The notes beneath the pieces are model-generated. The model saw nothing but the letters and a program-made list of their open reading frames with translations. It was not told the origin of the DNA and searched no databases. Position numbers and translations under genes: made by a program. From assembly GCA_041658705.1 (NCBI GenBank), contig JBAZZT010000017.1, positions 1-19,898 of the forward strand: a stretch of DNA of 19,898 nt, in the 5' to 3' direction. Shown here piece after piece: positions 1-7,323 of this stretch; within the stretch, counting starts at the first letter, position 1, and each line of letters begins with the position of its first letter. The stretch comes from CAIKNB01 sp041658705. Its GTDB lineage: Bacteria; Patescibacteriota; Patescibacteriia; 2-12-FULL-60-25.

Positions 1-93
1 AGTCGGTTCAAAGGACTCCTGAGAAGCCACCGAGGCATGAACAGACTGCATCGACAACGAGCCTTCGAATGGTTCTGCGTGAAGTGCCGCTAG
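1..93 (+). CDS. Transposase-like C-terminal fragment (partial, 5' end outside window)
   Basis: A frame open from the left edge ends at TAG (91-93) and encodes 30 residues. It contains the stretch LLRSHRGM followed by basic residues and RAFEWF. This resembles the C-termini of IS256-like or variant zinc-binding transposases, which often carry an HRG(L/M) motif followed by a basic helix near the end. The match is from memory and the fragment is short. The other two frames on this strand are also open for much of this span, so coding sense is not proved. The same frame is repeated on the opposite strand at the right edge. Confidence 0.4.
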   Translation, partial: SRFKGLLRSHRGMNRLHRQRAFEWFCVKCR

Positions 94-118
94 CACCACA
101 AAAAGTACATTAAGCCCA
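1..118 (+). mobile_element. Right end of an insertion sequence, left copy (inverted pair with 19782-19898)
   Basis: Positions 2-118 are an exact reverse complement of 19782-19898 (117 bp). The identity stops at position 118, where a dispersed repeat of family A begins, and runs off the edge of the window on the other side. A reading frame ending at 93 looks like a transposase C-terminus, so this is most simply the terminal part of an IS element whose other copy closes the window. The element boundary at 118 is inferred from where identity ends. It could instead be another kind of multicopy repeat at which an assembly stopped. Confidence 0.6.
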
Positions 119-156
119 TCCTGAGCGGAGCAGCAGCGCAGTCGAAGGACCTTTAT
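117..156 (+). repeat. Family A palindromic repeat (CATCCTGAGC...CGAAGGACCTTTAT)
   Basis: This copy runs from CATCCTGAGC to CGAAGGACCTTTAT with a GCAGCAGCGCAG core. It lacks the usual leading GT because the IS-like sequence joins here. It is paired with an oppositely oriented copy at 181-211. Confidence 0.8.
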
Positions 157-180
157 CAGCTATCGGTTCATACGAAACTT

Positions 181-211
181 AAAAAGGTCCTTCGACAAGC
201 TCAGGATGACA
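181..211 (-). repeat. Family A palindromic repeat, short form
   Basis: Minus-strand copy (GGTCCTTCGACAAGCTCAGG on the plus strand, then ATGACA). With the copy at 117-156 it forms an inverted pair that could fold into a hairpin. Confidence 0.8.
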
Positions 212-245
212 GTAATTTTGATTCGTTATCTGATCACGTATCATC

Positions 246-273
246 AAAAAAAGCCCCGGACAGCTCCGGGGCT
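246..273 (-). terminator. Rho-independent terminator of the 288-860 gene
   Basis: The stem AGCCCCGGA (252-260) pairs with TCCGGGGCT (265-273) around a 4-nt loop. On the minus strand it is followed by a run of seven T (246-252 read in reverse). It begins 15 bp after the stop codon of the upstream minus-strand gene. Confidence 0.9.
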
Positions 274-287
274 TTTGAAGCTTGGAA

Positions 288-860
288 TTATCTGATGACT
301 TTGAGCTTCAACGCGGTGAACGATGCGACTGTGCGCAGATCTTTGTCGCTTTCGATGCTGACGTAATCTCCCAGTTTGATTTCGGATAGACCGATTTCCT
401 TCACGCTGAACGCGCTCGGCGGATTGCCCGAGCCTGGTTTGAAAGTAGCTGTCTCCTTGTTCAGTTGGTCGATCGGTTTGGCGGTATTCAAAGTCAAGTC
501 GGTATTTTTAGTTATCTCGACGGTGCGCATGTTGCTGACATTGTCGATTTGCGCATCCGTGTCGAAATAATCTTGCGTGATGACGATTGAATTTTTTCCG
601 ACCTCTTCAACGCGTCCTGTGATGGTGCTGCCTTGTCGGTTGACCAGGGGACACATCTTTTGATACGTGGCGCGCGCATTCAAATAACCTTCTTTATATT
701 TATCCGCCAAAGCTTGGTTGCCGGAATTGATGCGCCACATGTTCCAGCCTAAACGATTCTCCAAATCGAAGGCGTTCAGGGCGATGAGCGCCAGCGCGGT
801 GACGACTACGATGATCGAAAGCGCGGTCAAGATATACCGACTGGTGGATTTTTGTTCCAT
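288..860 (-). CDS. Membrane-anchored small protein with DUF5666-like beta domain
   Basis: This is a 190-residue protein of unknown function. Residues about 9-29 form a single hydrophobic segment (YILTALSIIVVVTALALIAL) after a short basic N-terminus, with no signal-peptidase site I trust, so an N-terminal anchor with the rest outside the membrane is likely. The region around residues 78-190 has the pattern GRVEEVGKNSIVI, then VEITKNTDLTL, then EIKLGDYVSIE, and a final basic strand. This resembles DUF5666-type small beta-barrel domains, which have no assigned enzyme activity. The start at 860 is preceded by an extended -10 box and no SD. The gene is monocistronic, with its own promoter (881-889) and terminator (246-273). 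The DUF assignment is a motif-level impression. Confidence 0.8.
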   Translation of the reverse strand: MEQKSTSRYILTALSIIVVVTALALIALNAFDLENRLGWNMWRINSGNQALADKYKEGYLNARATYQKMCPLVNRQGSTITGRVEEVGKNSIVITQDYFDTDAQIDNVSNMRTVEITKNTDLTLNTAKPIDQLNKETATFKPGSGNPPSAFSVKEIGLSEIKLGDYVSIESDKDLRTVASFTALKLKVIR

Positions 861-880
861 AAAAAATAAGGTTCGCCGAT

Positions 881-889
881 ATTATAGCA
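881..889 (-). promoter_or_regulatory. Extended -10 promoter for the 288-860 gene
   Basis: The minus strand reads TGCTATAAT, a consensus -10 with the extended TGn element. I see no good -35, as is common when an extended -10 is present. Transcription would start near 874, leaving a leader of about 14 nt without a Shine-Dalgarno motif. Confidence 0.65.
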
Positions 890-1006
890 CAAGACTCAAA
901 TAATGGTTGGTTGAGACGGATTCATGTTCAGAACCAGAAAATAGATTTGTACCTTCGTTTTTCGTCGTAGGCAATGCTTTTTTTAGCTAATTTTACATCA
1001 TTACAC

Positions 1007-1035
1007 TTGACAAAAAGGTGATTTTGTGCTTTACT
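1007..1035 (+). promoter_or_regulatory. Sigma70-type promoter for the lipoprotein gene
   Basis: A perfect -35 TTGACA (1007-1012) is separated by 17 bp from TTTACT (1030-1035), which has TG two bases upstream (extended -10). TACTAT at 1032-1037 is an alternative -10. The inferred leader is about 70 nt and carries a strong SD, unlike most other genes here. Confidence 0.7.
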
Positions 1036-1111
1036 ATTTATTGTCAGTCATTCTATATCGGGATGACGGCTGGCTCATGGTGAGTCAGGCTCTTTAAAAA
1101 GGAGATGGAAA

Positions 1112-2956
1112 ATGTTGAAGCAGACCCGGCGGATGGGAAGCTGGGCCGTCGGTGCCCTGCTTTTCGCAGTAGTGTCTACGTTTGGGTTCACCGGCTGCAC
1201 AAGCGATGACGGACCTAACCAGGTCAACGTCGCGGGCAGCGCAGGCCAGTCCGGTTCATCCGGAACTGGCGGTTCCGCAGGCGCGGGTGGTACCTCGGGT
1301 ACATCCGGCAGCAGCGGAACCGGCGGGACTTCGGGCCTTGGCGGAAGCTCGGGCAGCGGAGGAGCGTCCGGGAACGGCGGTTCGACGCCTGATGCCGGCG
1401 GTTCGGCTGGCGACAGCGGCAACGATGCTGGTGGCGCTGGCGGGAATGACGCAGGCGGAAGTTCCGGCGATGCCGGGACGGATGCCGGCGGCAGCGCTGG
1501 CGACGACGGCGGAGCCGGGACTTCCGGCACCGCGGGAACTGCAGGCAGCTCTGGCACGGGGGGAACCTCGGGCGCGGGCGGCTCGGCAGGAACCGGCGGG
1601 ACCAACACTGGTGGAACCGGTGGCGACGACGCTGGAGTCGGCGGCATGGGTTCCGGATCTTCCGCGGGCAGCGGCGGCAGCGATGCTTGCGTTCCGCAAG
1701 CACTGACTTGCCCCGTGAACTCCTGCGGGACGATCACGGGCAACGACGGCTGCGGTACTCCGCTGTCCAAGGATTGCGGAGGTTGCGTCGGCAGCTACGA
1801 GTGCAAGTCGAACGTGTGCGCGGACATCAACGAATGCGCCGTGCAAAACGGCGGATGCTCGCAATACGCCAACTGCCTCAACACGCCCGGATCGTTCTCG
1901 TGCGCCTGCAAGCCGGATTACACCGGCGACGGCTACACGTGCTTGTACAACAAGGCGTGGGGCTGCACAGGTTGGGCACGTGACGCGTCCTTCGACGCGC
2001 TCAAGATCAACGGCACCGACGTCAAGCTCGTGGGTGGCATGTGGGGTTCGTCCTCGACGGACTACTACGTGACCATCGCGACCTACACCGAAGGCGCCGT
2101 CGCTCACAACCAGAGCGGCGTGTGGACGATCGAAAACCTGAACCCGGTACCGACTTCGGTCGGCAGCGTCTGGGGATCGGGTCTCAACGACGTCTGGATC
2201 GCTGCACGAAACTACTCCGGCTACTTGTTCCACTGGAACGGGAGTGCGTGGATCGACGATCCGAACAAGCCGACGGGCACCAAGCAGTTTACGGATGTAT
2301 GGGGCGCAGATGCCTCGAACGTATATCTGCTCGGAGCAAACGCCAGCTGGGTTCCAAAGATCTGGAAGAAGTCAGGGAACTCGTGGACACCGATGACGCT
2401 TCCTGCATTCCCGTCAGTTCCCGTCGGAATCAGCAGGATCTGGGGTCTGGACGAGAACCACGTTTTTGCGCCTGGGTACTACGACCAGGACAACGACGGA
2501 AATCCGGATCACGGCATCCTCCTGTACTTCGACGGTAACGTCTGGACTCAAGTCCAAGTGCCGGCAGATGTCGTCAGTCTGGGAGAAGTCCACGGGACCT
2601 CGCTCTCCGACCTGTACGTAACTGGTCAGTTGAGTGGCGGTAACGGGGTCATCTACCACGTCACTCAAGGTCTCACGACCTGGACGGCACGAACGAATGG
2701 AACTGTCGTTCAGGGGCCAGCCATGTCGCTCCAGCCCGGTACAGTAATCAGTGCCGGAACACTGCCGCCTGCCGGAGCTGGTCAACTGCGGTTGACCACG
2801 CTTAACCAGTCTTCTCCGATCAACACGTACGCCGTGGACAACCTGGCGTATGGTCCGATGAAGTTCTGGGCCGAGCCGGGTACGGACAAGGTACACTTCA
2901 TCCACATCTCATATCCAGGAGTGGTATCCGGTCACTACACCGGAAACTGCAACTGA
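1112..2956 (+). CDS. Gly/Ser-rich secreted lipoprotein with EGF-like domain and WG-repeat (propeller-like) region
   Basis: A 614-residue surface lipoprotein. A basic N-terminus and hydrophobic stretch end in lipobox FTGC with Cys29 as the lipidation site. Residues about 40-190 are a Gly/Ser/Ala/Thr low-complexity linker with repeated DAGG units. A Cys-rich patch follows, then a calcium-binding EGF-like module (about 238-277) starting DINEC and containing six Cys. From about 290 to 600, WG-type repeats recur (WGSSSTDYYV, VWGSGLNDVWIA, VWGADASNVYLL, IWGLDENHVFAP, VHGTSLSDLYVT), which suggests a beta-propeller. This architecture is typical of Myxococcota surface lipoproteins. The SD AAAGGAG (1098-1104) lies 7 nt before the start. 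The gene is more GC-rich than its neighbours and has its own promoter and terminator, so transfer from a myxobacterium-like donor is likely. Binding partner unknown; adhesion is only a guess. Confidence 0.9.
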   Translation: MLKQTRRMGSWAVGALLFAVVSTFGFTGCTSDDGPNQVNVAGSAGQSGSSGTGGSAGAGGTSGTSGSSGTGGTSGLGGSSGSGGASGNGGSTPDAGGSAGDSGNDAGGAGGNDAGGSSGDAGTDAGGSAGDDGGAGTSGTAGTAGSSGTGGTSGAGGSAGTGGTNTGGTGGDDAGVGGMGSGSSAGSGGSDACVPQALTCPVNSCGTITGNDGCGTPLSKDCGGCVGSYECKSNVCADINECAVQNGGCSQYANCLNTPGSFSCACKPDYTGDGYTCLYNKAWGCTGWARDASFDALKINGTDVKLVGGMWGSSSTDYYVTIATYTEGAVAHNQSGVWTIENLNPVPTSVGSVWGSGLNDVWIAARNYSGYLFHWNGSAWIDDPNKPTGTKQFTDVWGADASNVYLLGANASWVPKIWKKSGNSWTPMTLPAFPSVPVGISRIWGLDENHVFAPGYYDQDNDGNPDHGILLYFDGNVWTQVQVPADVVSLGEVHGTSLSDLYVTGQLSGGNGVIYHVTQGLTTWTARTNGTVVQGPAMSLQPGTVISAGTLPPAGAGQLRLTTLNQSSPINTYAVDNLAYGPMKFWAEPGTDKVHFIHISYPGVVSGHYTGNCN

Positions 2957-2963
2957 AACACCG

Positions 2964-3001
2964 CCGCGGGTCGAGCGTTCTGCTCCCCGCGGTTTTCTTT
3001 T
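2964..3001 (+). terminator. Rho-independent terminator of the lipoprotein gene
   Basis: The stem CCGCGGG (2964-2970) pairs with CCCGCGG (2986-2992), with an inner GAGC/GCTC helix, followed by TTTTCTTTT. It lies directly after the stop codon. Confidence 0.9.
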
Positions 3002-3021
3002 ACTTGCCGAAGTTTTCAAGG

Positions 3022-3050
3022 TCTGGATTCCTGCTTTCGCAGGAATGACA
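3022..3050 (+). repeat. Family D palindromic repeat (GGATTCCTGC...GCAGGAATGACA)
   Basis: A short palindrome with arms ATTCCTGC and GCAGGAAT around TTTC, ending in AATGACA. Its right arm sits just upstream of the promoter of the next gene. It resembles the tail of the composite repeat at 18505-18616. Confidence 0.65.
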
Positions 3051-3057
3051 ACTAATG

Positions 3058-3066
3058 TGATATAAT
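3058..3066 (+). promoter_or_regulatory. Extended -10 promoter of the S74 gene
   Basis: TGATATAAT is a consensus extended -10. It ends 11 nt before the ATG at 3078, so the transcript would have a leader of about 4-5 nt. No -35 or SD is visible. Confidence 0.65.
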
Positions 3067-3077
3067 CTTTACAAATT

Positions 3078-5039
3078 ATGAAACGCGTTCAATTTTGGAT
3101 AGTTTCCGCGATCGCGATCGGCGGAATTCCTTTCGTTGTCCATGCAGGAAATTTTACAGGGCCTCCAACCTGTACTAATAACGAACCGTGTAACAACGTG
3201 CCAGGCGTCATCTGGAATGTAAATGGAACCGCAGCTACTCAACCGACAGCTCAAATCGACATCGGTGAGATAGGAAGAATTCAAAAAGTAAGAGGCGATA
3301 TCGGACTTTCTGACACTGCGGCTTTCCGTGTTGATAAAGCTGGAGCTGCAATTTTTAACATGGGTAACTGGTTCGGAGGTCCTGCGCAACCCTTGACCTT
3401 CAGCATTAACGGCGATTTGCATGTAAATGACTTTGCACCAGGCGGTAATGGCGCGAAAGGTCGTGTTCAAGCAACTCAATTCTGCTTCAATCCTGGGAAT
3501 CCCGCTGACTGTCTTTCTGCTTGGCCGGCTGTCGGAGGCGGCGGGACTATCTCGACCATCACCAATGGCGGGGGATTGAACATCGTTAATCCGAACGGCC
3601 CGAACACGACGCTTTCCGTGACGGATAATTATGTGAATACGACGGGTGATACCATGACAGGAACTTTGAACATCAATACTCCGGTAACTGCCATCATGAT
3701 AAATGGTGGATCGAACGCGTTGACCGTGAACGGCGGCACCGCGGGTAACTCCGCTGTAGTTGGAACTAACACGTTGGGAGGTTTTGGGGTCAGAGGAAAT
3801 GGTTCTGGGGGCGTTGGAGGCTATGGCGGATTTTTCACGGACAACATGGCTTATTCCTATGTCGGCGGACAAAGTTACGGTTTGTACACGAACGGCACCA
3901 TCTACACCAGCGGTAACGTTATAACGTTAGGCGGGCTATGTCTTAGCGGAGTGTGCAAAAATGTTTGGCCAACGGCATCTGCCAGCGGCGCCAACGGACA
4001 ACTTCAATTCAACAATGCAGGTGCGCTTGGAGCTGATGCGCAACTTTATTGGGACAACGCGGCTAAGACCTTCGGCGTTAACGCGGCACCGAGTTACGCC
4101 AAGATGCAAGTCTCGACCAGCGCGGATAACCAAGTCGCCGGAAAATTCGTAGCCACCGGAAACCTGACTGACGTCAACATGAAACCTTTTGGCGTGGCCG
4201 GAGTCTATGCCGAAGGCAACTACGGAGTTTATGCGAGCTCTAGTTACGATGCCGGCAGATTCGTCAACGGAACAACCGGACCGGTTTCGACGGATCTTGC
4301 GACGCCAGGCGGCTATGGTATCGACACCGTGACCAAGAGTCCGGTGGTTTACGCAGGATATTTCAGGAATATCGACGCAGCAGGAACGACATACGGTTCG
4401 GTGCTCTTGGGCGGACGCAACTACAGTTTGTATTCAAATAGCAGCCAACCTTCGACTCTCATGGGTAACCTGTCGCTCGCCCCGTCAAGCAACCCGACCG
4501 TCAACGGAAACTTTTTCCTCCCCACCACCGGCGCCATCGGTTTTGACGGCAATCGCGACAACACCGCGACAATGCAACTCTGGTCTGACAACAACTTTTA
4601 TTGGGACATGGGAACGGCAGGTCACTTGTACCTCCGCGCTTCAGGCGGCGTCACCAAGTTCGACTTGGATGCCTCGACGGGCAACGCCTCGAAATCATCC
4701 GGCGGCGGCAGCTGGCTGGCTTATTCCGACAAGCGTCTGAAGAGCTCGATAACTGATTACGGATATGGCCTGGATGAAATCGGACGCATCCAACCGGTCA
4801 ACTTCCAATACACAAAGAACAATCCGTTAGGACTGACCAGCGGCAAACAATACGTGGGCGTAGTCGCGCAAGACTTGCAAAAGATAATGCCCGAGGCGGT
4901 GACAAAAAACGCCAACGGATATCTTAACGTGGACAACGATTACGTCATCTGGGCCTCGGTCAATGCGATAAAAGATTTGAAAGCGGAGAACGAAGCGCTG
5001 AAAGCGCGGCTGGAGACGCTTGAAGCTAAAATAAAGTAA
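3078..5039 (+). CDS. Secreted fibre-like protein with C-terminal peptidase S74 (intramolecular chaperone) domain
   Basis: A 653-residue exported protein. The signal peptide (residues 1-23) ends VVHA before GNFTG. The body is rich in Gly, Asn and Thr. It includes a phage tail-fibre-like motif, TTGDTMTGTLNI, near residues 189-200, and repeated short beta-type units. The C-terminal domain starts at SDKRLKSS (Ser550), followed by LDEIGRIQPVNFQY and YVGVVAQDLQKIMPEAV, the signature of the S74/endosialidase chaperone family. In that family the domain drives trimerisation and then cuts itself off at the Ser of the SD.RLK motif using a Ser-Lys dyad. The last about 25 residues form a coiled coil. By family knowledge the mature product would be a trimeric surface fibre, here probably for attachment. 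The start is supported by the signal peptide and the -10 box at 3061. Confidence 0.9.
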   Translation: MKRVQFWIVSAIAIGGIPFVVHAGNFTGPPTCTNNEPCNNVPGVIWNVNGTAATQPTAQIDIGEIGRIQKVRGDIGLSDTAAFRVDKAGAAIFNMGNWFGGPAQPLTFSINGDLHVNDFAPGGNGAKGRVQATQFCFNPGNPADCLSAWPAVGGGGTISTITNGGGLNIVNPNGPNTTLSVTDNYVNTTGDTMTGTLNINTPVTAIMINGGSNALTVNGGTAGNSAVVGTNTLGGFGVRGNGSGGVGGYGGFFTDNMAYSYVGGQSYGLYTNGTIYTSGNVITLGGLCLSGVCKNVWPTASASGANGQLQFNNAGALGADAQLYWDNAAKTFGVNAAPSYAKMQVSTSADNQVAGKFVATGNLTDVNMKPFGVAGVYAEGNYGVYASSSYDAGRFVNGTTGPVSTDLATPGGYGIDTVTKSPVVYAGYFRNIDAAGTTYGSVLLGGRNYSLYSNSSQPSTLMGNLSLAPSSNPTVNGNFFLPTTGAIGFDGNRDNTATMQLWSDNNFYWDMGTAGHLYLRASGGVTKFDLDASTGNASKSSGGGSWLAYSDKRLKSSITDYGYGLDEIGRIQPVNFQYTKNNPLGLTSGKQYVGVVAQDLQKIMPEAVTKNANGYLNVDNDYVIWASVNAIKDLKAENEALKARLETLEAKIK

Positions 5040-5048
5040 AATCAAAAG

Positions 5049-5094
5049 ATCCAGAGATTGCCACGCGCCTTAAGTATATGCGCTCGCAATGACA
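5049..5094 (+). repeat. Family C palindromic repeat (AGATTGCCACGCGC...GCGCTCGCAATGACA)
   Basis: The palindrome reads AGATTGCCACGCGC, then a variable core, then GCGCTCGCAATGACA. A second copy with the same arms and a different core lies at 7209-7254. Confidence 0.8.
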
Positions 5095-5101
5095 TGTCAG
5101 G

Positions 5102-5124
5102 ACCCCCGCTTCGGCGGGGGTTTT
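5102..5124 (+). terminator. Terminator after the S74 gene
   Basis: The perfect stem ACCCCCGC (5102-5109) pairs with GCGGGGGT (5114-5121) around a TTCG tetraloop, followed by a short run of four T. It lies 62 bp after the S74 stop and 32 bp beyond the end of the convergent gene at 5156, so it may serve both directions, although the T-tail is on the plus strand only. Confidence 0.75.
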
Positions 5125-5155
5125 GGATATCGAGACGTTTTTTTTGCAAGACGGT

Positions 5156-5689
5156 TTACTTTCCAGGAAACACTTTTACCGCTTTAACTTTTTGCGCCCC
5201 GTGTTTGCCGATGGCCCTTTCATCAACGGCGACTTCGAGGAACACGTTCAACTTTTGATCTTCCCTGCGCATCATCGAGACGGTATAACCGTAATAATCA
5301 GCTAATTTTTCATCCAGATAGGACTTTGTGACCATGGTCGACTTGATACCAGTTATCTCTCCCTTGGTTCCGGCTATTTCTCCTTTCATTTCTTTTATTT
5401 CGCCCCTAATCTGTCCAAATCCCTCATCGACGTGACAAGCAAACTCATTCATCGCTTCGTGCATATCTTGCATGTCGCCCTTAAGTTCCCGCGTGTCGTT
5501 TTTCAAGCCATGTACTGAAACCTTGAGTTCCTGCGTGTCGTTTTTCAAGTCATTTACCGTCACTTTAAGTTCCTGCATGTCGCCTTGAAGACTCTTCACG
5601 TTGCCTTGAAGACCCTGGAGTCCTTGCACCGTGCCTTGCAAACCTTGGACGGCAATAAAGACATCTTTGATTGTTGGCTCTTGGCTCAT
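5156..5689 (-). CDS. Coiled-coil protein with tandem 14-residue repeats
   Basis: A 177-residue soluble protein without signal peptide or membrane segment. Residues about 14-40 repeat a GLQG unit. Residues about 40-80 consist of 14-residue units of the form TQELKVSVHGLKND, with Leu and Val at heptad spacing, which predicts a long parallel coiled coil. At DNA level this is a 42-bp tandem repeat around 5484-5583. A second helical stretch (IRGEIKEMKGEIAGTKGEI) follows. The C-terminus has a YLDEKLADYYGY motif and a basic end. Similar leucine-heptad proteins of unknown function are common in CPR genomes. A structural or scaffolding role is the only inference possible. The start is supported by a -35/-10 pair with only 6 nt between the -10 and the ATG. 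The gene is divergent from cysS. Confidence 0.8.
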   Translation of the reverse strand: MSQEPTIKDVFIAVQGLQGTVQGLQGLQGNVKSLQGDMQELKVTVNDLKNDTQELKVSVHGLKNDTRELKGDMQDMHEAMNEFACHVDEGFGQIRGEIKEMKGEIAGTKGEITGIKSTMVTKSYLDEKLADYYGYTVSMMRREDQKLNVFLEVAVDERAIGKHGAQKVKAVKVFPGK

Positions 5690-5695
5690 GTTCTA

Positions 5696-5724
5696 ATGCT
5701 AACACTGACTTTTGTTTCAAGCAA
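5696..5724 (-). promoter_or_regulatory. Promoter of the coiled-coil gene
   Basis: Read on the minus strand, TTGCTT (5724-5719), a 17-bp spacer and TAGCAT (5701-5696), preceded by TGT as an extended -10. The -10 ends 6 nt before the ATG at 5689, so the mRNA should be leaderless. Confidence 0.65.
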
Positions 5725-5798
5725 AAAAATCTAAGTTGACATGAGAATTTGGATTATCCACACGCCGTAGAGGCTGTTTGATTGTTGCTGTCTTTTCG

Positions 5799-5804
5799 GA
5801 TAAT
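5799..5804 (+). promoter_or_regulatory. -10 box for cysS
   Basis: GATAAT lies 8 nt before the ATG at 5813, consistent with a transcript starting at or one or two bases before the start codon. A weak TTGATT upstream (5778-5783) is only 15 bp away. There is no SD. Confidence 0.5.
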
Positions 5805-5812
5805 CTAGCCGC

Positions 5813-7195
5813 ATGTTCAAACTCCATAATACTCTCACGCGGCAGATCGAGGAATTCAAGCCGCTCAAGGCCGGCGAGGTCGGCATGTATACTTGCGGCC
5901 CCACGGTCTATTGGGATGCGCATATCGGCAATTTCCGCACCTATGTCTTCGAGGATGTGCTGCAGCGCGTGCTGGAACTTGAGGGGTATGCGGTCAAGCG
6001 CGTGCAAAACATCACTGACGTCGGCCATCTGACTAGCGACGAAGATGAAGGTGAAGACAAGATGGAAAAAGGCGCGGCGCGCGAAGGTTTGAGCGTGTGG
6101 GATATCGCGGAAAAATATACGCAGCGATTTTTGGATGATGCGGCCGCACTCAACATCAAAATTCCGCCGAAACCGTTTTTGTGCCGCGCGACGGATCACA
6201 TCCAGGAACAAATCGACTTGATTAAAACGCTTGAAGAAAAAGGTTTCACCTACAAAACCTCCGACGGCATTTATTTCGACACTTCCAAATATCCGGATTA
6301 CGGAAAACTTAGCGGGCAAAAGAGCGCGGAAAAATCCGAAGGCGCGCGCGTAGCAGCTAATCCAGAGAAGCGCAACAAGACTGATTTTGCTTTGTGGAAA
6401 TTATCAACCCAGAATAAAAAACGTTTGATGGAATGGGACAGTCCGTGGGGCGTCGGCTTTCCGGGCTGGCACGTCGAGTGTTCGGCTATGGCGCGTAAAT
6501 ATCTCGGCCAACCGTTCGATATCCATTGCGGCGGCGTGGACCATATTCCCGTGCACCACGAAAACGAAATCGCGCAAAGCGAAGCGGCGTATGGCGTCAA
6601 GCTGGCGAATTATTGGTTGCACGGCGAATTCCTTTTGATGGACAACCAGAAAATGTCCAAGTCGCTCGAGAACATCAGCACGCTGCAAGATCTCGTGGCC
6701 AAAGGCTTCGAGCCTCTTGACTTGCGTTACTTTTATCTTGGCGCGCATTATCGGCAAAAACAGAATTTTACTTTGGAGGCGTTGGCTGCCGCGCAAAGCG
6801 CTTTGCGCAAGCTGCGGAATTTTGCACGCGGGTTGGAGAAACCCCGTTCGGTGTTGGTTGATGTCGAAGCAGAATTCTTGTCTGCGCTGCATGAAGATTT
6901 GAACATACCTAAAGCGCTCGCCGTGGTGTGGAAGCTGGTGGACGGCGATTATCCGTCTGCCGACAAAGCCGCGACGCTGCTCTGGATGGATAAGACGCTC
7001 GGACTTTCGCTGGATAAATATGTCGCGCAACCGATCGAGGTTCCGGACGGAATCAAAGCTCTGCTCGAAGAGCGTCGTGCGGCGCGCGAGGGAAAAGATT
7101 GGAAAACCGCGGACGAAGTACGCCAAAAAATCGAAGACAGGGGATGGACGGTAGAAGATGACAAAGACGGACAGAGAGCGATGCCGAATGACTAA
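5813..7195 (+). CDS. cysS: Cysteinyl-tRNA synthetase
   Basis: A 460-residue class I aminoacyl-tRNA synthetase that activates cysteine with ATP and charges tRNA-Cys in the cytoplasm. Visible signatures are MYTCGPTVY with the zinc-binding Cys at residue 24 or so, the HIGH-type motif HIGN in WDAHIGNFRTY, FPGWHVECSAM (second zinc Cys), CGGVDHIPVHHENE (zinc His/Glu and adenylate region), and KMSKS in MDNQKMSKSLENIS. The C-terminal helical region ends with ADEVRQKIEDRGWTVED, as usual for the family. The length is normal for compact bacterial CysS. The last few codons and the TAA stop run into a family F repeat, so the extreme C-terminus (RAMPND) may be repeat-derived. The gene is single and convergent with the CorA-like gene. 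Confidence 0.98.
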   Translation: MFKLHNTLTRQIEEFKPLKAGEVGMYTCGPTVYWDAHIGNFRTYVFEDVLQRVLELEGYAVKRVQNITDVGHLTSDEDEGEDKMEKGAAREGLSVWDIAEKYTQRFLDDAAALNIKIPPKPFLCRATDHIQEQIDLIKTLEEKGFTYKTSDGIYFDTSKYPDYGKLSGQKSAEKSEGARVAANPEKRNKTDFALWKLSTQNKKRLMEWDSPWGVGFPGWHVECSAMARKYLGQPFDIHCGGVDHIPVHHENEIAQSEAAYGVKLANYWLHGEFLLMDNQKMSKSLENISTLQDLVAKGFEPLDLRYFYLGAHYRQKQNFTLEALAAAQSALRKLRNFARGLEKPRSVLVDVEAEFLSALHEDLNIPKALAVVWKLVDGDYPSADKAATLLWMDKTLGLSLDKYVAQPIEVPDGIKALLEERRAAREGKDWKTADEVRQKIEDRGWTVEDDKDGQRAMPND

Positions 7196-7204
7196 TTTCT
7201 AATG
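7188..7204 (-). repeat. Family F AT-rich repeat (ATTAG/CTAAT units), contains the cysS stop
   Basis: ATGACTAATTTCTAATG is the reverse complement of part of the repeats at 7268-7293 and 11624-11653. The cysS stop codon TAA (7193-7195) lies inside it. Confidence 0.6.
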
Positions 7205-7208
7205 CCCA

Positions 7209-7254
7209 GTCCGGAGATTGCCACGCGCATTCAGAATATGCGCTCGCAATGACA
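7209..7254 (+). repeat. Family C palindromic repeat, second copy
   Basis: Arms GGAGATTGCCACGCGC and GCGCTCGCAATGACA surround a different core from the copy at 5049-5094. It lies in the convergent gap between cysS and the CorA-like gene, where it may help stop transcription from both sides. Confidence 0.8.
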
Positions 7255-7267
7255 ATCTTTCATGCTA

Positions 7268-7293
7268 ATTAGTCATTAGAAATTAGACATTAG
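7268..7293 (+). repeat. Family F AT-rich repeat
   Basis: ATTAGTCATTAGAAATTAGA followed by CATTAG. It shares most of its length with 11624-11653 and, inverted, with 7188-7204. Confidence 0.65.
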
Positions 7294-7323
7294 CTTTTTT
7301 GGCTACTCTCTACTCTCTCTTTT

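Noticed and set aside
1075..2233. Long minus-strand open frames (231 and 325 residues) opposite the lipoprotein gene
   Set aside because: They are Pro/Arg/Ala-rich mirror images of a GC-rich Gly/Ser repeat region. The plus strand has SD, lipobox, EGF domain and terminator.
3069..3872. 267-residue minus-strand frame inside the S74 gene
   Set aside because: It is a shadow of the coding strand with no promoter. The S74 protein has a signal peptide and recognisable domains over the same DNA.
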